Assembly (NCBI RefSeq): GCF_013522725.1
Contig: NZ_JAAMRF010000006.1
Location: 1-64,000 of the forward strand
DNA from: Stutzerimonas azotifigens
GTDB lineage: Bacteria > Pseudomonadota > Gammaproteobacteria > Pseudomonadales > Pseudomonadaceae
Length of the DNA: 64,000 nt
Reading direction: 5' to 3'
Shown: positions 56,404-64,000 of the stretch, in pieces
How positions within the stretch are numbered: position 1 is the stretch's first letter
Layout of the letters: each line of letters starts with the position of its first letter
Translations under genes and position numbers: made by a program
Notes under the pieces: generated by a model
The model's input: the letters and a program-made list of their open reading frames with translations, nothing else
Databases searched by the model: none
Told to the model about the DNA's origin: nothing

Positions 56404-58698
56404 CTAGTGAAGCGTGAAGCGCTGCTGTTGGACGTCCTGCGAATCCAGGCCGATATAGAGGTTGAAGTCGCCGGGTTCGGACGTCCACTGCAGCGAAGCG
56501 TTGAAGAACCGCAGGTCGGCCTCGCTGATAGGGAAGCTCACCTGGCGCGACTCGCCGGGCTCCAGCGTCACCTTTTCGAAGCCCTTGAGTTCCTTCTTCG
56601 GCCGGCTGATCGAGCCGGTAATATCCTGAAGGTAGAGCTGCACCACCGTGGCGCCTTCACGTGTGCCGATGTTCTTCAACGTCACGCTGGCGGTCAGCTG
56701 CCCGTCGCGGCCGAGGCGGGTGTCGGACATCCGGATCGGCGAAAGGCTGAATTCGGTGTAGCTCAAGCCGTAACCGAAGGGATACAGCGGCCCGTTTTCG
56801 ATATCGAAATAGCGCGAGGTGTACTTGCCCGAGCCGGTCTCGTCGGGCTTGGCCGGCCGGCCTGTGTTGAGCTCGCTGTAATAGAGCGGGACCTGCCCGA
56901 CTGAACGCGGGAAGGTCATCGGCAGCTTGCCGGAGGGGTTGTAGTCGCCGAACAGCACATCGGCGATGGCGTTGCCGCCCTCGGTGCCGCTGAACCAGGT
57001 TTCCAGAATGGCGCCGGCATTCTCGTGCTCCCAGTTCAGGGTCAGCGGGCGGCCGTTCATCAACACCAGCACCAGCGGCTTGCCGGTCGCCTTGAGCGCC
57101 CGCAGCAGCGCCCTCTGGTTTTCCGGGATGTTCAGATCGCTGCGACTGGCGGACTCATGGGCCATGCCGCGCGCCTCGCCGACCGCCGCGATGACCACAT
57201 CGGCCTGGCGTGCGGCCTCCACCGCTTCGTCGATCATCGCCTGGGCGGGCCTGGGGTCGACCGGGCTCTCGATCTCGGCGTCGTTGACGAAGCCCAGCAC
57301 CCGCGGATCGTCGCTGATGTTGGCGCCACGGGCATGGAGGATGCGCGCCTGGTCGCCGACCGCGTTGCGCAGCCCTTCGAGCAGGGTGACCGCCTGCTCC
57401 GCGCGCCCGGCCGCCGACCAGCTGCCAATCATGTCCAGCTTGCTGTCGGCCAGCGGCCCGACCAGCGCCAGGGTGCCCTGCCGGGCGAGCGGCAGCGTCT
57501 GCGCCTCGTTCTTGAGCAGGACCATCGCGGTACGCGCCACCGCCCGCGACTCGGCGCGGTGCAGGCGCTCCTCGGCGTTGGTGTCGACCGGGTCGCTGGA
57601 GGCCGGGCCCAGGTGACGGTAGGCATCGGCGAACAGCCCCATGTCCCATTTCACCCCGAGCACGTTGCGCACGGCCTCGTCGATGTGCGCCTGCTGGACT
57701 TCGCCCCTGCCGAGCAGACCCGGCAGGTGCAGCCCGAACATGCGGTCGTGCATGTCCATGTCGATGCCAGCCTCAAGCGCCAGCTTCGCCGTCTGCGGCT
57801 CGTTGGCCGCCACGCCATGCTCGATCAGGCTCTTGACCGCCCCGTGGTCGCTCAGCGTCACGCCGCCAAAGCCCCATTGCTGGCGCAGCAGGTCGCGCAA
57901 CAGCCAGCGGCTGGCGGTCGCCGGTTCGCCATTGACGGCATTGAGCGCGACCATCACCCCGCCGGCACCGGCATCCACCGCCGCCTTGTAGGGCGGCAGG
58001 TAATCCTGGTGCATGCGCTGCGGGCTCATGTCGACGGTGTTGTAGTCGCGCCCGCCTTCGGCCGCGCCATAGAGGGCGAAGTGCTTGACGCTGGCCATGA
58101 TGCGGTCCGGCGCGGACGGATCCTCGCCCTGATAGGCCCGCACCATTACCTCGGACATCTTCGAGGTGAGGTAGGTGTCTTCGCCGAACCCTTCGGACAC
58201 ACGCCCCCAGCGGGGGTCGCGGGTAATGTCCACCATCGGCGAGAAGGTCATGTTGAGCCCGTCGGCGGCGGCTTCGATCGCCGACACCCGGCCGCTCAGC
58301 GCCACGGCCTCGAGGTCCCAGCTGGCGGCGAGCCCGAGGCTGATGGGGAAGATGGTGCGATGACCATGGACCACGTCGTAGGCATAGAACAGTGGGATCT
58401 TCAGGCGGCTGTGCTCGACCTGATCCTGCATGCGGCGAATATCGGGCTTGGTGACCGTATTGAACATGCCGCCAACCTGCCCCGCACGGATCTGCGCCAT
58501 GGCCGTCTCGCGGGGATAGTCGTCGCCAATGCTGACGAGGTTGAGCTGGCCGAGCTTCTCGTCGAGGGTCATCCGGCCGAGCAGGTCGTCGATGAACGCC
58601 TGTTTGTCCTGCTTCGCCTCCGCGGGCGCCTGGGCCTCAACCGCCATCGAAAAACCGACCAGGCAGGCCAGAACGCCGACCACGCAACGCTTATGCAT
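56404..58698 (-). CDS. bglX: Periplasmic beta-glucosidase BglX (GH3)
   Basis: A 764-residue exported glycoside hydrolase, near the 765 of E. coli BglX. Signal peptide residues 1-22. GH3 N-terminal barrel: R-M-T-L-D-E-K-L-G-Q-L, R-D-P-R-W-G-R-V-S-E-G-F-G-E-D (about 159-173), V-K-H-F-A-L-Y-G (about 204-211), and the nucleophile motif V-T-L-S-D-H-G-A-V (aspartate near 283). GH3 C-terminal domain: G-P-L-A-D-S, D-V-V-I-A-A-V-G-E and L-M-N-G-R-P-L. A fibronectin-III-like end holds Y-P-F-G-Y-G-L-S-Y. It hydrolyses beta-glucosides in the periplasm. AAAGGAATAAAA precedes the ATG. Confidence 0.93.
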   Translation of the reverse strand: MHKRCVVGVLACLVGFSMAVEAQAPAEAKQDKQAFIDDLLGRMTLDEKLGQLNLVSIGDDYPRETAMAQIRAGQVGGMFNTVTKPDIRRMQDQVEHSRLKIPLFYAYDVVHGHRTIFPISLGLAASWDLEAVALSGRVSAIEAAADGLNMTFSPMVDITRDPRWGRVSEGFGEDTYLTSKMSEVMVRAYQGEDPSAPDRIMASVKHFALYGAAEGGRDYNTVDMSPQRMHQDYLPPYKAAVDAGAGGVMVALNAVNGEPATASRWLLRDLLRQQWGFGGVTLSDHGAVKSLIEHGVAANEPQTAKLALEAGIDMDMHDRMFGLHLPGLLGRGEVQQAHIDEAVRNVLGVKWDMGLFADAYRHLGPASSDPVDTNAEERLHRAESRAVARTAMVLLKNEAQTLPLARQGTLALVGPLADSKLDMIGSWSAAGRAEQAVTLLEGLRNAVGDQARILHARGANISDDPRVLGFVNDAEIESPVDPRPAQAMIDEAVEAARQADVVIAAVGEARGMAHESASRSDLNIPENQRALLRALKATGKPLVLVLMNGRPLTLNWEHENAGAILETWFSGTEGGNAIADVLFGDYNPSGKLPMTFPRSVGQVPLYYSELNTGRPAKPDETGSGKYTSRYFDIENGPLYPFGYGLSYTEFSLSPIRMSDTRLGRDGQLTASVTLKNIGTREGATVVQLYLQDITGSISRPKKELKGFEKVTLEPGESRQVSFPISEADLRFFNASLQWTSEPGDFNLYIGLDSQDVQQQRFTLH

Positions 58699-58944
58699 TT
58701 TTATTCCTTTGCCCTGAATACGTTCCCCGGACGCCCGGGTTGATTGCAGGCCGCTCGCGCGGCGCGGGCCATTCTCGATTAAACCCGTTTCGGCCTCCAC
58801 GTCTTTTTGCACCACCGCGAACGGAGCCACGTCGCCGGACCGACAGCCCGTCCGTCGGGCCGCCGCTCCCCCAGCGCTGCGGTCACCACAACGTCATCTT
58901 CGCGCAGCAGCCTGAAGCCACCAGCACGAGTGGCGGAGGCGACA

Positions 58945-60105
58945 ATGACTACCCAGACCCACGCGCTACCTGTACAGCACGACGAACCGGCGGCGCGTCC
59001 GTGGCTGTCCTGGCTGATCGTCGCCTGCCTGATCTACCTGCTGCTGGCCGCGGTAGGCGCGATCGGTGACGGTTTCAAGGTAGCCACCGGCGACAACGCC
59101 AAGGAACTCTTCGCCTTCGCCACCAACCCGTTCGTGGGTCTGATGATCGGCCTCGCGGCGACCGCGCTGATCCAGAGTTCGAGTACCGTGACCTCGATCG
59201 TCGTCGGCATGGTCGCCGGCGGCCTGCCGATCGCCATCGCCATTCCCCTGATCATGGGCGCCAACATCGGTACCTCGCTAACCAGCACCCTCGTCAGCCT
59301 CGGACATATCCGCCACGGCGACGAATTTCGCCGCGCCTTTTCCGCCGCCACGGTGCACGACGCCTTCAACCTCACCGCAGTGACCCTGTTGCTGCCGCTA
59401 GAATTGCTATTCCATCCACTACAACGGATATCCGAAGCGATCGCCGGACTGCTGGTGCACGACGCCAGCGTCGACATGAAAAGCGTCAATTTCATGAGGG
59501 TACTGCTCGAGCCGGCCAGCTCGGCGCTCAATGCCAGCGTCGCCTGGCTGCCCAGCCAGACCTGGACCGGCGTCGCGCTGATCCTGATCGGTATCGGCCT
59601 CATCCTTTTCGTGGTGTCGACCATCGGCAGAGTGCTGCGCCGGGTCATGGTCGGCCGCGCCAAGGATATCCTGCACGCCAGCGTCGGCCGCGGCCCGCTG
59701 TCGGGCATCGGCTCGGGCGCGGTTATCACCGTGCTGGTGCAGTCGTCCTCGACCACTACCGCGCTGATCGTGCCGCTGGCCGGCACTGGGGTATTCACCC
59801 TCAAGCAGGTCTATCCCTTCACCCTGGGGACCAATATCGGTACCTGTGTGACCGCGCTACTGGCGGCGACCGCCATTTCTGGCCCCACCGCGGAGCTCGC
59901 GATGCAAATCGCGCTGGTGCACCTGCTGTTCAATCTGCTGGGCATCCTGCTGATCTACGGGTTGCCCTTCCTGCGCGGCGTGCCGCCGATGATAGCCAAC
60001 GGCCTGGCCAGCCTGGCCCAGCGCAGCAAGCTGTACGTCGCGGCCTACATTGGCGGATTGTTTTTCGCCCTGCCCCTGGGCCTGATCGTGGTTAGCCAGT
60101 TGTGA
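58945..60105 (+). CDS. Na/Pi-cotransporter family protein (NptA/YjbB-like)
   Basis: A 386-residue inner-membrane protein with about 8-9 transmembrane segments. The inverted-repeat signature of the family appears twice as A-L-I-Q-S-S-S-T-V-T-S (about residues 74-84) and V-L-V-Q-S-S-S-T-T-T-A (about 262-272), with paired G-A-N-I-G-T-S and G-T-N-I-G-T-C motifs. It lacks the PhoU-like C-terminal domain of YjbB. Family members move phosphate with sodium. A coiled-coil protein and a PstS protein are encoded directly after it. Confidence 0.85.
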   Translation: MTTQTHALPVQHDEPAARPWLSWLIVACLIYLLLAAVGAIGDGFKVATGDNAKELFAFATNPFVGLMIGLAATALIQSSSTVTSIVVGMVAGGLPIAIAIPLIMGANIGTSLTSTLVSLGHIRHGDEFRRAFSAATVHDAFNLTAVTLLLPLELLFHPLQRISEAIAGLLVHDASVDMKSVNFMRVLLEPASSALNASVAWLPSQTWTGVALILIGIGLILFVVSTIGRVLRRVMVGRAKDILHASVGRGPLSGIGSGAVITVLVQSSSTTTALIVPLAGTGVFTLKQVYPFTLGTNIGTCVTALLAATAISGPTAELAMQIALVHLLFNLLGILLIYGLPFLRGVPPMIANGLASLAQRSKLYVAAYIGGLFFALPLGLIVVSQL

Positions 60106-60127
60106 AAACCGACCGAGGAGCTCAGCG

Positions 60128-60352
60128 ATGAAAAGCCAGCGCCACATCGAAACACGCGCCCGTATCCGTGAACTGCGCGCCTCGGTGGACGATCTGCAGG
60201 CCAAGCTCGCCGACCTCGAGGCGGACGAACAGGCCCAGCACCAGCAGATCGAACAGCTCGACCAGTACATCGACGCGGTGGATACCAAATTCAGCAGCGT
60301 TCAGCTGTTCTGGAACACGCTCAAGCAGGAATGGCTCAAGCCGAAGGGCTGA
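60128..60352 (+). CDS. Small coiled-coil protein
   Basis: A 74-residue protein with heptad-like spacing over residues 8-48 (I-R-E-L-R-A-S-V-D-D-L-Q-A-K-L-A-D-L-E and on), followed by V-Q-L-F-W-N-T-L-K-Q-E-W-L-K. No membrane segment. GAGGAGCTCAGCG precedes the ATG. It sits 22 bp after the Na/Pi gene and 12 bp before the PstS gene, so it belongs to that operon and may link or regulate its partners. Family not recognised. Confidence 0.7.
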   Translation: MKSQRHIETRARIRELRASVDDLQAKLADLEADEQAQHQQIEQLDQYIDAVDTKFSSVQLFWNTLKQEWLKPKG

Positions 60353-60364
60353 CGAGGACGCACC

Positions 60365-61333
60365 ATGACGGGCACTACCTGGATGACGACCCTGGCCGTT
60401 GCGCTGGCCGCTGCACTGCTGGGAAGCAGCAATGCTGCGGCTACGGACGAGCAAAAACCGATTCGCGCCAACGGCTCCAGCACCCTGTTCCCGGTGACCC
60501 TCGAAGCGGCGCGGCGTTTCCAGCGCGCGCAGCCCGGCAGCAACATCCAGGTCGAGTTTTCCGGCTCCAGCGCGGGGTTTCGCGCCTTCTGCCGCGGCGA
60601 GATCGATCTGGCCAACGCCTCGCGGGAAATGAATGAGGACGAACAAGCCGAGTGCGAGAAGAATGACATCGCCTACCGCCGGCTGCCGGTGGCGATCGAC
60701 TCCATCGCCATCGTGGTCAACCCGGCCAACCGCTGGGCCGACGACATCACCGTCGAGGAACTGAAGAAACTCTGGGCACCCGAGGCCGAAGAGAAGATAA
60801 CCACCTGGAAGGCGATCCGTGCGAGCTGGCCCGACGAGCCTATCGAACTCTTCGGCAGGGGCCAGGATTCGGGCACCTACGATGTGTTCACCGAGGCCAT
60901 CATCGGCCAGGCCCACCGCAGCCGGCACGACTACCAGGCCAGCGAAGACGAAGAAGCGCTGGCCAGGGGCATCGCCGATTCACCCAATGCGCTCGGCTTC
61001 TTCGGCATCGGCGCCTATCACCGGCACTGGGATGAGCTCAAGCTGATCGCCGTCGATGCCGGCAAGGGCCCGGTCTACCCGACACTCGCCACGGTCGGCA
61101 GCGGCGACTACCAACCGCTGACGCGCCCTCTGTACCTCTACGTCAACGAACGCAGCTTCACCGGCAATCCTCGGCTGAGCGAGTTTCTCACCCACTACCT
61201 GACCCACCTGCGCAGCTGGATCCACTTCACCGGATTCATGCCGCTGGAGGAAGGCGGCTACCAGCAGAGTCTGCAGCTACTCGTCCCCAGCGACCACGCC
61301 GACGCCAGGCTCCCCGTCCCTGAGACGCCATAG
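60365..61333 (+). CDS. PstS-type phosphate-binding protein
   Basis: A 322-residue exported protein with a signal peptide (residues 1-24). The phosphate-binding pattern is I-R-A-N-G-S-S-T-L-F-P-V-T (about 33-45), F-S-G-S-S-A-G-F-R-A-F-C-R-G-E-I-D-L-A-N-A-S-R (about 66-88) and F-G-R-G-Q-D-S-G-T-Y-D (about 164-174). This is the PstS/SphX binding set. No pstC, pstA or pstB is next to it. In place of an ABC importer its operon encodes an Na/Pi-type carrier. Confidence 0.85.
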   Translation: MTGTTWMTTLAVALAAALLGSSNAAATDEQKPIRANGSSTLFPVTLEAARRFQRAQPGSNIQVEFSGSSAGFRAFCRGEIDLANASREMNEDEQAECEKNDIAYRRLPVAIDSIAIVVNPANRWADDITVEELKKLWAPEAEEKITTWKAIRASWPDEPIELFGRGQDSGTYDVFTEAIIGQAHRSRHDYQASEDEEALARGIADSPNALGFFGIGAYHRHWDELKLIAVDAGKGPVYPTLATVGSGDYQPLTRPLYLYVNERSFTGNPRLSEFLTHYLTHLRSWIHFTGFMPLEEGGYQQSLQLLVPSDHADARLPVPETP

Positions 61334-61418
61334 ACCCTGCATCCGACCTACGGATCGAGTCGCCTGCGCGCCCAAGTGGTCCAACGCTGAGTCCCCACAC
61401 AACCGAAAGAGGTGATCT

Positions 61419-61919
61419 ATGGGCCTGTTCGATAGGATCAAGGAGAAGCTTGGTGTCAGCAACGAGGCGCAGAAGAAGGCCGAGCTGCAGAACCCGGAAG
61501 CACGCGACAACCCTTCGACCGATCCGGTGATCGACTCGGAACGCCCCACGGCTGCGCAAAACGCCACCACCGGTCCGGGCCAGTACCTGGACGAGAACGC
61601 CAGTAGCCAGAGCGCCGCCGCGGGCGCCGCCGCGCCGGTGAATACCACGCCGGTAGACGTGACCGCCCACCTGGACGATCTGGCGCAACAGCACTGGGAA
61701 AAGCTCGACTGGCGCAACTCCATCGTCGACCTGCTCAAGCTGCTGGGCCTGGACAGCGACCTGGAGACGCGCAAATCGCTCGCTACCGAGCTTGGCTGCC
61801 CGCCCGAGAAGATGGCCGATTCGGCGCAGATGAACATCTGGCTGCACCGCGCCGTCATGCGCAAGCTGGCGGAGAATGGCGGTACCGTCCCGGAAGAGCT
61901 CGCTCGCGCCGCTGACTGA
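61419..61919 (+). CDS. DUF3597 domain protein
   Basis: A 166-residue soluble protein. It starts G-L-F-D-R-I-K-E-K-L, then a polar, alanine- and serine-rich linker (about residues 18-75), and ends with the DUF3597 core: V-D-V-T-A-H-L-D-D-L, W-R-N-S-I-V-D-L-L-K-L-L-G-L-D-S (about 97-112), R-K-S-L-A-T-E-L-G-C and S-A-Q-M-N-I-W-L-H-R-A-V-M-R-K-L-A-E-N-G-G (about 134-154). Role unknown. AAAGAGGTGATCT precedes the ATG. Confidence 0.85.
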   Translation: MGLFDRIKEKLGVSNEAQKKAELQNPEARDNPSTDPVIDSERPTAAQNATTGPGQYLDENASSQSAAAGAAAPVNTTPVDVTAHLDDLAQQHWEKLDWRNSIVDLLKLLGLDSDLETRKSLATELGCPPEKMADSAQMNIWLHRAVMRKLAENGGTVPEELARAAD

Positions 61920-62020
61920 GATGCCTTGCGAGCCGGGGCCAACCGGTCCCGGCTCGCCTGGAGCTGCCCCTGCCCCTGTCCGTTTGCTAGGCTGCGCGCT
62001 TTCCCCGGATCGCGTGCCCC

Positions 62021-62755
62021 ATGAGCCTTTCCGACTTTCTGCTGTTCGCTCTGCCTGCGGTCTTTCTCACCGGTCTGTCCAAGGGCGGCTTCGGCGGCGC
62101 GCTGGGCGGCATCGCCGTGCCGTTGCTGGCGCTGGCCACCTCACCGAAACAGGCGGTGGCGATCATGTTGCCGATCCTCTGTCTGGCCGACGTGGTGGGC
62201 CTGAAAGCCTATTTCGGCAAATGGGACGTGGCCAACCTCAAGGTCATGCTGCCCGGCGCCCTGATCGGCATTCTCATCGGCTCGCTCACGTTCGAATTGC
62301 TCAACGAGAACCTGATCGGCCTGCTGATGGGCGTCATCGCCGTGTCGTTCGTGCTGCTCGGCCTGCTTAACACCGGCCAGACGCCACGCCCGCTGCAGCG
62401 CGGACGCGGCACCGCCCTGTCGACCCTGGCCGGGTTCACCAGCTTCGTCGCCCACGCCGGCGGGCCACCCGTGATGATGCACCTGCTTCCGCAGCAACTG
62501 GAAAAGCTGCGCTATGTCGCCACCATCAACATGTTCTTCCTGCTGACCAACGCGATGAAACTGATCCCCTACACCGCGCTAGGCCAGTTCAGCCGGGAGA
62601 ATCTCCTGATGAGCCTGATGCTCGCGCCCATCGTGCCGTTCGGTGTCTGGACCGGCCTCTGGTTGCAATCGCGGATCAACCACACCTGGTTCTATCGCAT
62701 CGCCCGACTGGGAATGCTCGCCGCTGGCGTGCAGCTGATCTGGCGCAATCTCTAG
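62021..62755 (+). CDS. TauE/SafE family (sulfite exporter-like) permease
   Basis: A 244-residue inner-membrane protein with 7-8 transmembrane segments. Family marks: T-G-L-S-K-G-G-F-G-G-A-L-G (about residues 18-30), the L-P-I-L-C-L-A-D-V-V-G segment, and F-T-S-F-V-A-H-A-G-G-P-P-V-M-M-H-L-L-P (about 138-156) with its repeated glycine-proline core. Members export sulfite, sulfoacetate or related anions. Substrate not known; it is not linked in operon to the sulfation cluster, 20 kb away. Confidence 0.85.
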   Translation: MSLSDFLLFALPAVFLTGLSKGGFGGALGGIAVPLLALATSPKQAVAIMLPILCLADVVGLKAYFGKWDVANLKVMLPGALIGILIGSLTFELLNENLIGLLMGVIAVSFVLLGLLNTGQTPRPLQRGRGTALSTLAGFTSFVAHAGGPPVMMHLLPQQLEKLRYVATINMFFLLTNAMKLIPYTALGQFSRENLLMSLMLAPIVPFGVWTGLWLQSRINHTWFYRIARLGMLAAGVQLIWRNL

Positions 62756-62863
62756 GAAGCCTGTCGAGAGGCGGCTCACAGCTGGCGAACGAAGCCTCTT
62801 TTCCTGCCCGGCGAACTGGAGGATAGTCGCGCCCGCCAACCACTCTGCAACCCAAGGACGGAC

Positions 62864-63421
62864 ATGGAAAACATCTACCAGGCACCTGCCTCCGAGCTGG
62901 TGGAACCGACCACCCACAACGCCTTCTTCGTGACGTCGATACGCAAGCTGGTGGTCCTGTACTTCGCGACCTTCGGTCTCTACGCCTGGTACTGGGTCTA
63001 CAAGCAATGGCAAGCGTACCGGGCTAACACGGGTGAAAGGGTCTGGCCGGTCGCCCGGGCGCTCTTCCAGATATTCTTCATGCATTCGCTGGGACGCGCT
63101 ATCTCCCGGCGGCTGGAAGTAGAGGGGCTTGGACGATGGGACTACGGCGCTAACGCAACGGCCTACGTCGTGCTGGTGATCGCTTCGACAGCGCTCAACT
63201 TCGTCGTTGGCGGCGAGGCGCCGGGAATGCTCAATCTGCTGACCATTCTGGTCTCGCTGGCGTGCATGCTCCCGCTCACCGCCTTCCAGAAAATGGCCAA
63301 CCAGGCCTGCGGCGACTCGCTCGGACAAGGCAATGCCAAGTTCAGCTGGGCGAACGTGCTCTGGATCCTGCTTGGAGTGATCTTCTGGGCGCTGACCATC
63401 GCCGGCTTCTTGCTGGGCTGA
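62864..63421 (+). CDS. Multi-pass membrane protein (DUF4234-like)
   Basis: A 185-residue membrane protein with four probable transmembrane segments (about residues 26-48, 63-78, 99-118, 125-143, and a last one at 164-184). It has a F-G-L-Y-A-W-Y-W-V-Y-K-Q-W segment (about 36-48) near TM1, which recalls DUF4234-type proteins. The N-terminal N-I-Y-Q-A-P-A-S motif is a common lead in pseudomonad membrane proteins. Function unknown. An intrinsic terminator follows. Confidence 0.7.
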   Translation: MENIYQAPASELVEPTTHNAFFVTSIRKLVVLYFATFGLYAWYWVYKQWQAYRANTGERVWPVARALFQIFFMHSLGRAISRRLEVEGLGRWDYGANATAYVVLVIASTALNFVVGGEAPGMLNLLTILVSLACMLPLTAFQKMANQACGDSLGQGNAKFSWANVLWILLGVIFWALTIAGFLLG

Positions 63422-63447
63422 TACCCAGCGCGAATTTCGCAAACATG

Positions 63448-63477
63448 AAAAAGGGGCTGCCAGGCAGCCCCTTTTTT
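63448..63477. terminator. Bidirectional intrinsic terminator
   Basis: AAAAAGGGGCTGC pairs with GCAGCCCCTTTTT around CAG, giving a strong stem with A- and T-runs. It separates the membrane-protein gene from the converging small gene. Confidence 0.9.
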
Positions 63478-63496
63478 CGTTGCTTACCGGCAGCCT

Positions 63497-63757
63497 TCAA
63501 GCGGCAGCGGCGAACAACGCACGACCATGGTCCAGACACTGGTCCACCAGCCATTTGCCATGGGCGATCGAAGCCCGCTGGGCCTGTTCCAGCTCCGCCA
63601 GAAAAGCGTGCTCGACCGGTAACGACATGCGTCGACTGGTGCGTCCGTCCGGCGCGCTGATTCGGCAGCCACCCGCCCAGGGCATCGGGCTACCAACGTG
63701 CTCGACGACGTCGGCGATGATGGTGTGGTCGCGGTAAGTGCATTGCATCGTGCTCAT
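63497..63757 (-). CDS. Small protein of unknown function
   Basis: An 86-residue soluble protein. The N-terminal half reads as strands (M-Q-C-T-Y-R-D-H-T-I-I-A-D-V-V) with G-C-R-I-S-A-P-D-G-R, and the second half as a helix (H-A-F-L-A-E-L-E-Q-A-Q-R-A-S-I-A). GAGGGTCAGCTC precedes the ATG at 63757. No family recognised. It converges on the membrane-protein gene. Confidence 0.6.
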   Translation of the reverse strand: MSTMQCTYRDHTIIADVVEHVGSPMPWAGGCRISAPDGRTSRRMSLPVEHAFLAELEQAQRASIAHGKWLVDQCLDHGRALFAAAA

Positions 63758-63949
63758 GAGCTGACCCTCGCTTTCCAGGGCCTCCTCCGGTACGAACAAC
63801 ATTGCTGCTTGCCCCAGCACAGCCGGATGGATAGGCCTGTATCCGCGTGACCGCGGTTAGCCATCGCAGCGGTCGGGCAAGCACCGCCACGACGGATATT
63901 CAGGCTGCGCCCCTGTCCGGTCCGATGCAAGGTCTCTCCGACGGATGCG

Positions 63950-64000
63950 TCAATCGCCGTCCAGCGATGGGCCGATCATTCGCGCCAGCTGCTCGTACAC
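63950..64000 (-). CDS. C-terminus of a gene running off the right edge
   Basis: The last 17 codons of a minus-strand frame: V-Y-E-Q-L-A-R-M-I-G-P-S-L-D-G-D-stop. The composition looks like protein, but the fragment is too short to name. Confidence 0.35.
   Translation of the reverse strand: MYEQLARMIGPSLDGD

Overview
The window looks like chromosomal DNA of a high-GC gammaproteobacterium of the Pseudomonas/Stutzerimonas type. This is an inference from the gene families (BglX, EmrAB with a NodT-type outer-membrane partner, glpK-glpR-glpD, RlhA, PheC-like protein, stand-alone Bro-N proteins) and from dispersed palindromic repeats typical of pseudomonads; no rRNA or tRNA gene was seen to confirm it. 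The left edge cuts an IS3-family element, and the right edge cuts a gene of which only 16 codons plus a stop are visible.

Layout. 1-6 kb: IS end, a periplasmic solute-binding protein, an uncharacterised protein with a possible PD-(D/E)XK core, a Bro-N protein behind a structured leader, a DUF2141 protein, a GNAT enzyme, a methyltransferase and a SpoU-type RNA methyltransferase. 6-12 kb: a PfpI-like protein, then a catabolic unit made of a GntR/UTRA repressor, an amidohydrolase (lactonase type), a dicarboxylate-type permease and an HBM-type chemoreceptor. 12-18 kb: HxlR/SDR pair, XRE/Bro-N pair with a palindromic operator, a lipoprotein, a PilJ-domain protein and an Rrf2-controlled thioredoxin-reductase-like enzyme. 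18-23 kb: SMP-30 protein, PheC-like protein and a MerR/CDF metal cassette, mixed with gene remnants (a merR tail and a frameshifted CAP-domain tail) that point to duplication and loss. 23-29 kb: two Fur-box-preceded TonB-dependent receptors, converging on an 844-bp gap that holds a transposase remnant.

29-36 kb: RlhA, two tiny acidic proteins missed by length cut-offs, a decayed secreted protein, SotB, DUF72 and a membrane protein. 36-41.6 kb: the most unusual block, a five-gene sulfation-type cluster: membrane-anchored arylsulfotransferase-like protein, small membrane protein, three-TM protein with Oxa1/DUF106-like topology, a sulfotransferase, and an APS kinase fused to a CysN-like domain whose GTPase motifs are destroyed. 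41.7-50.7 kb: Suv3-like RNA helicase, a stress-type protein, a lipoprotein, a MarR-emrAB efflux operon with phased palindromic operators, and parvulin PpiC. 51-55.4 kb: glycerol catabolism (glpK, glpR, glpD) with GlpR-like sites but no glpF beside it. 55.4-64 kb: a second CAP protein, BglX, a Na/Pi-cotransporter/coiled-coil/PstS trio, and DUF3597, TauE/SafE and small conserved proteins.

The best candidate for an undescribed system is the 36.2-41.6 kb cluster. It appears able to phosphorylate APS to PAPS and use it through a cytoplasmic sulfotransferase, next to a periplasmic PAPS-independent type of sulfotransferase. All function calls come from reading sequence and recalling family motifs; no database search was run.
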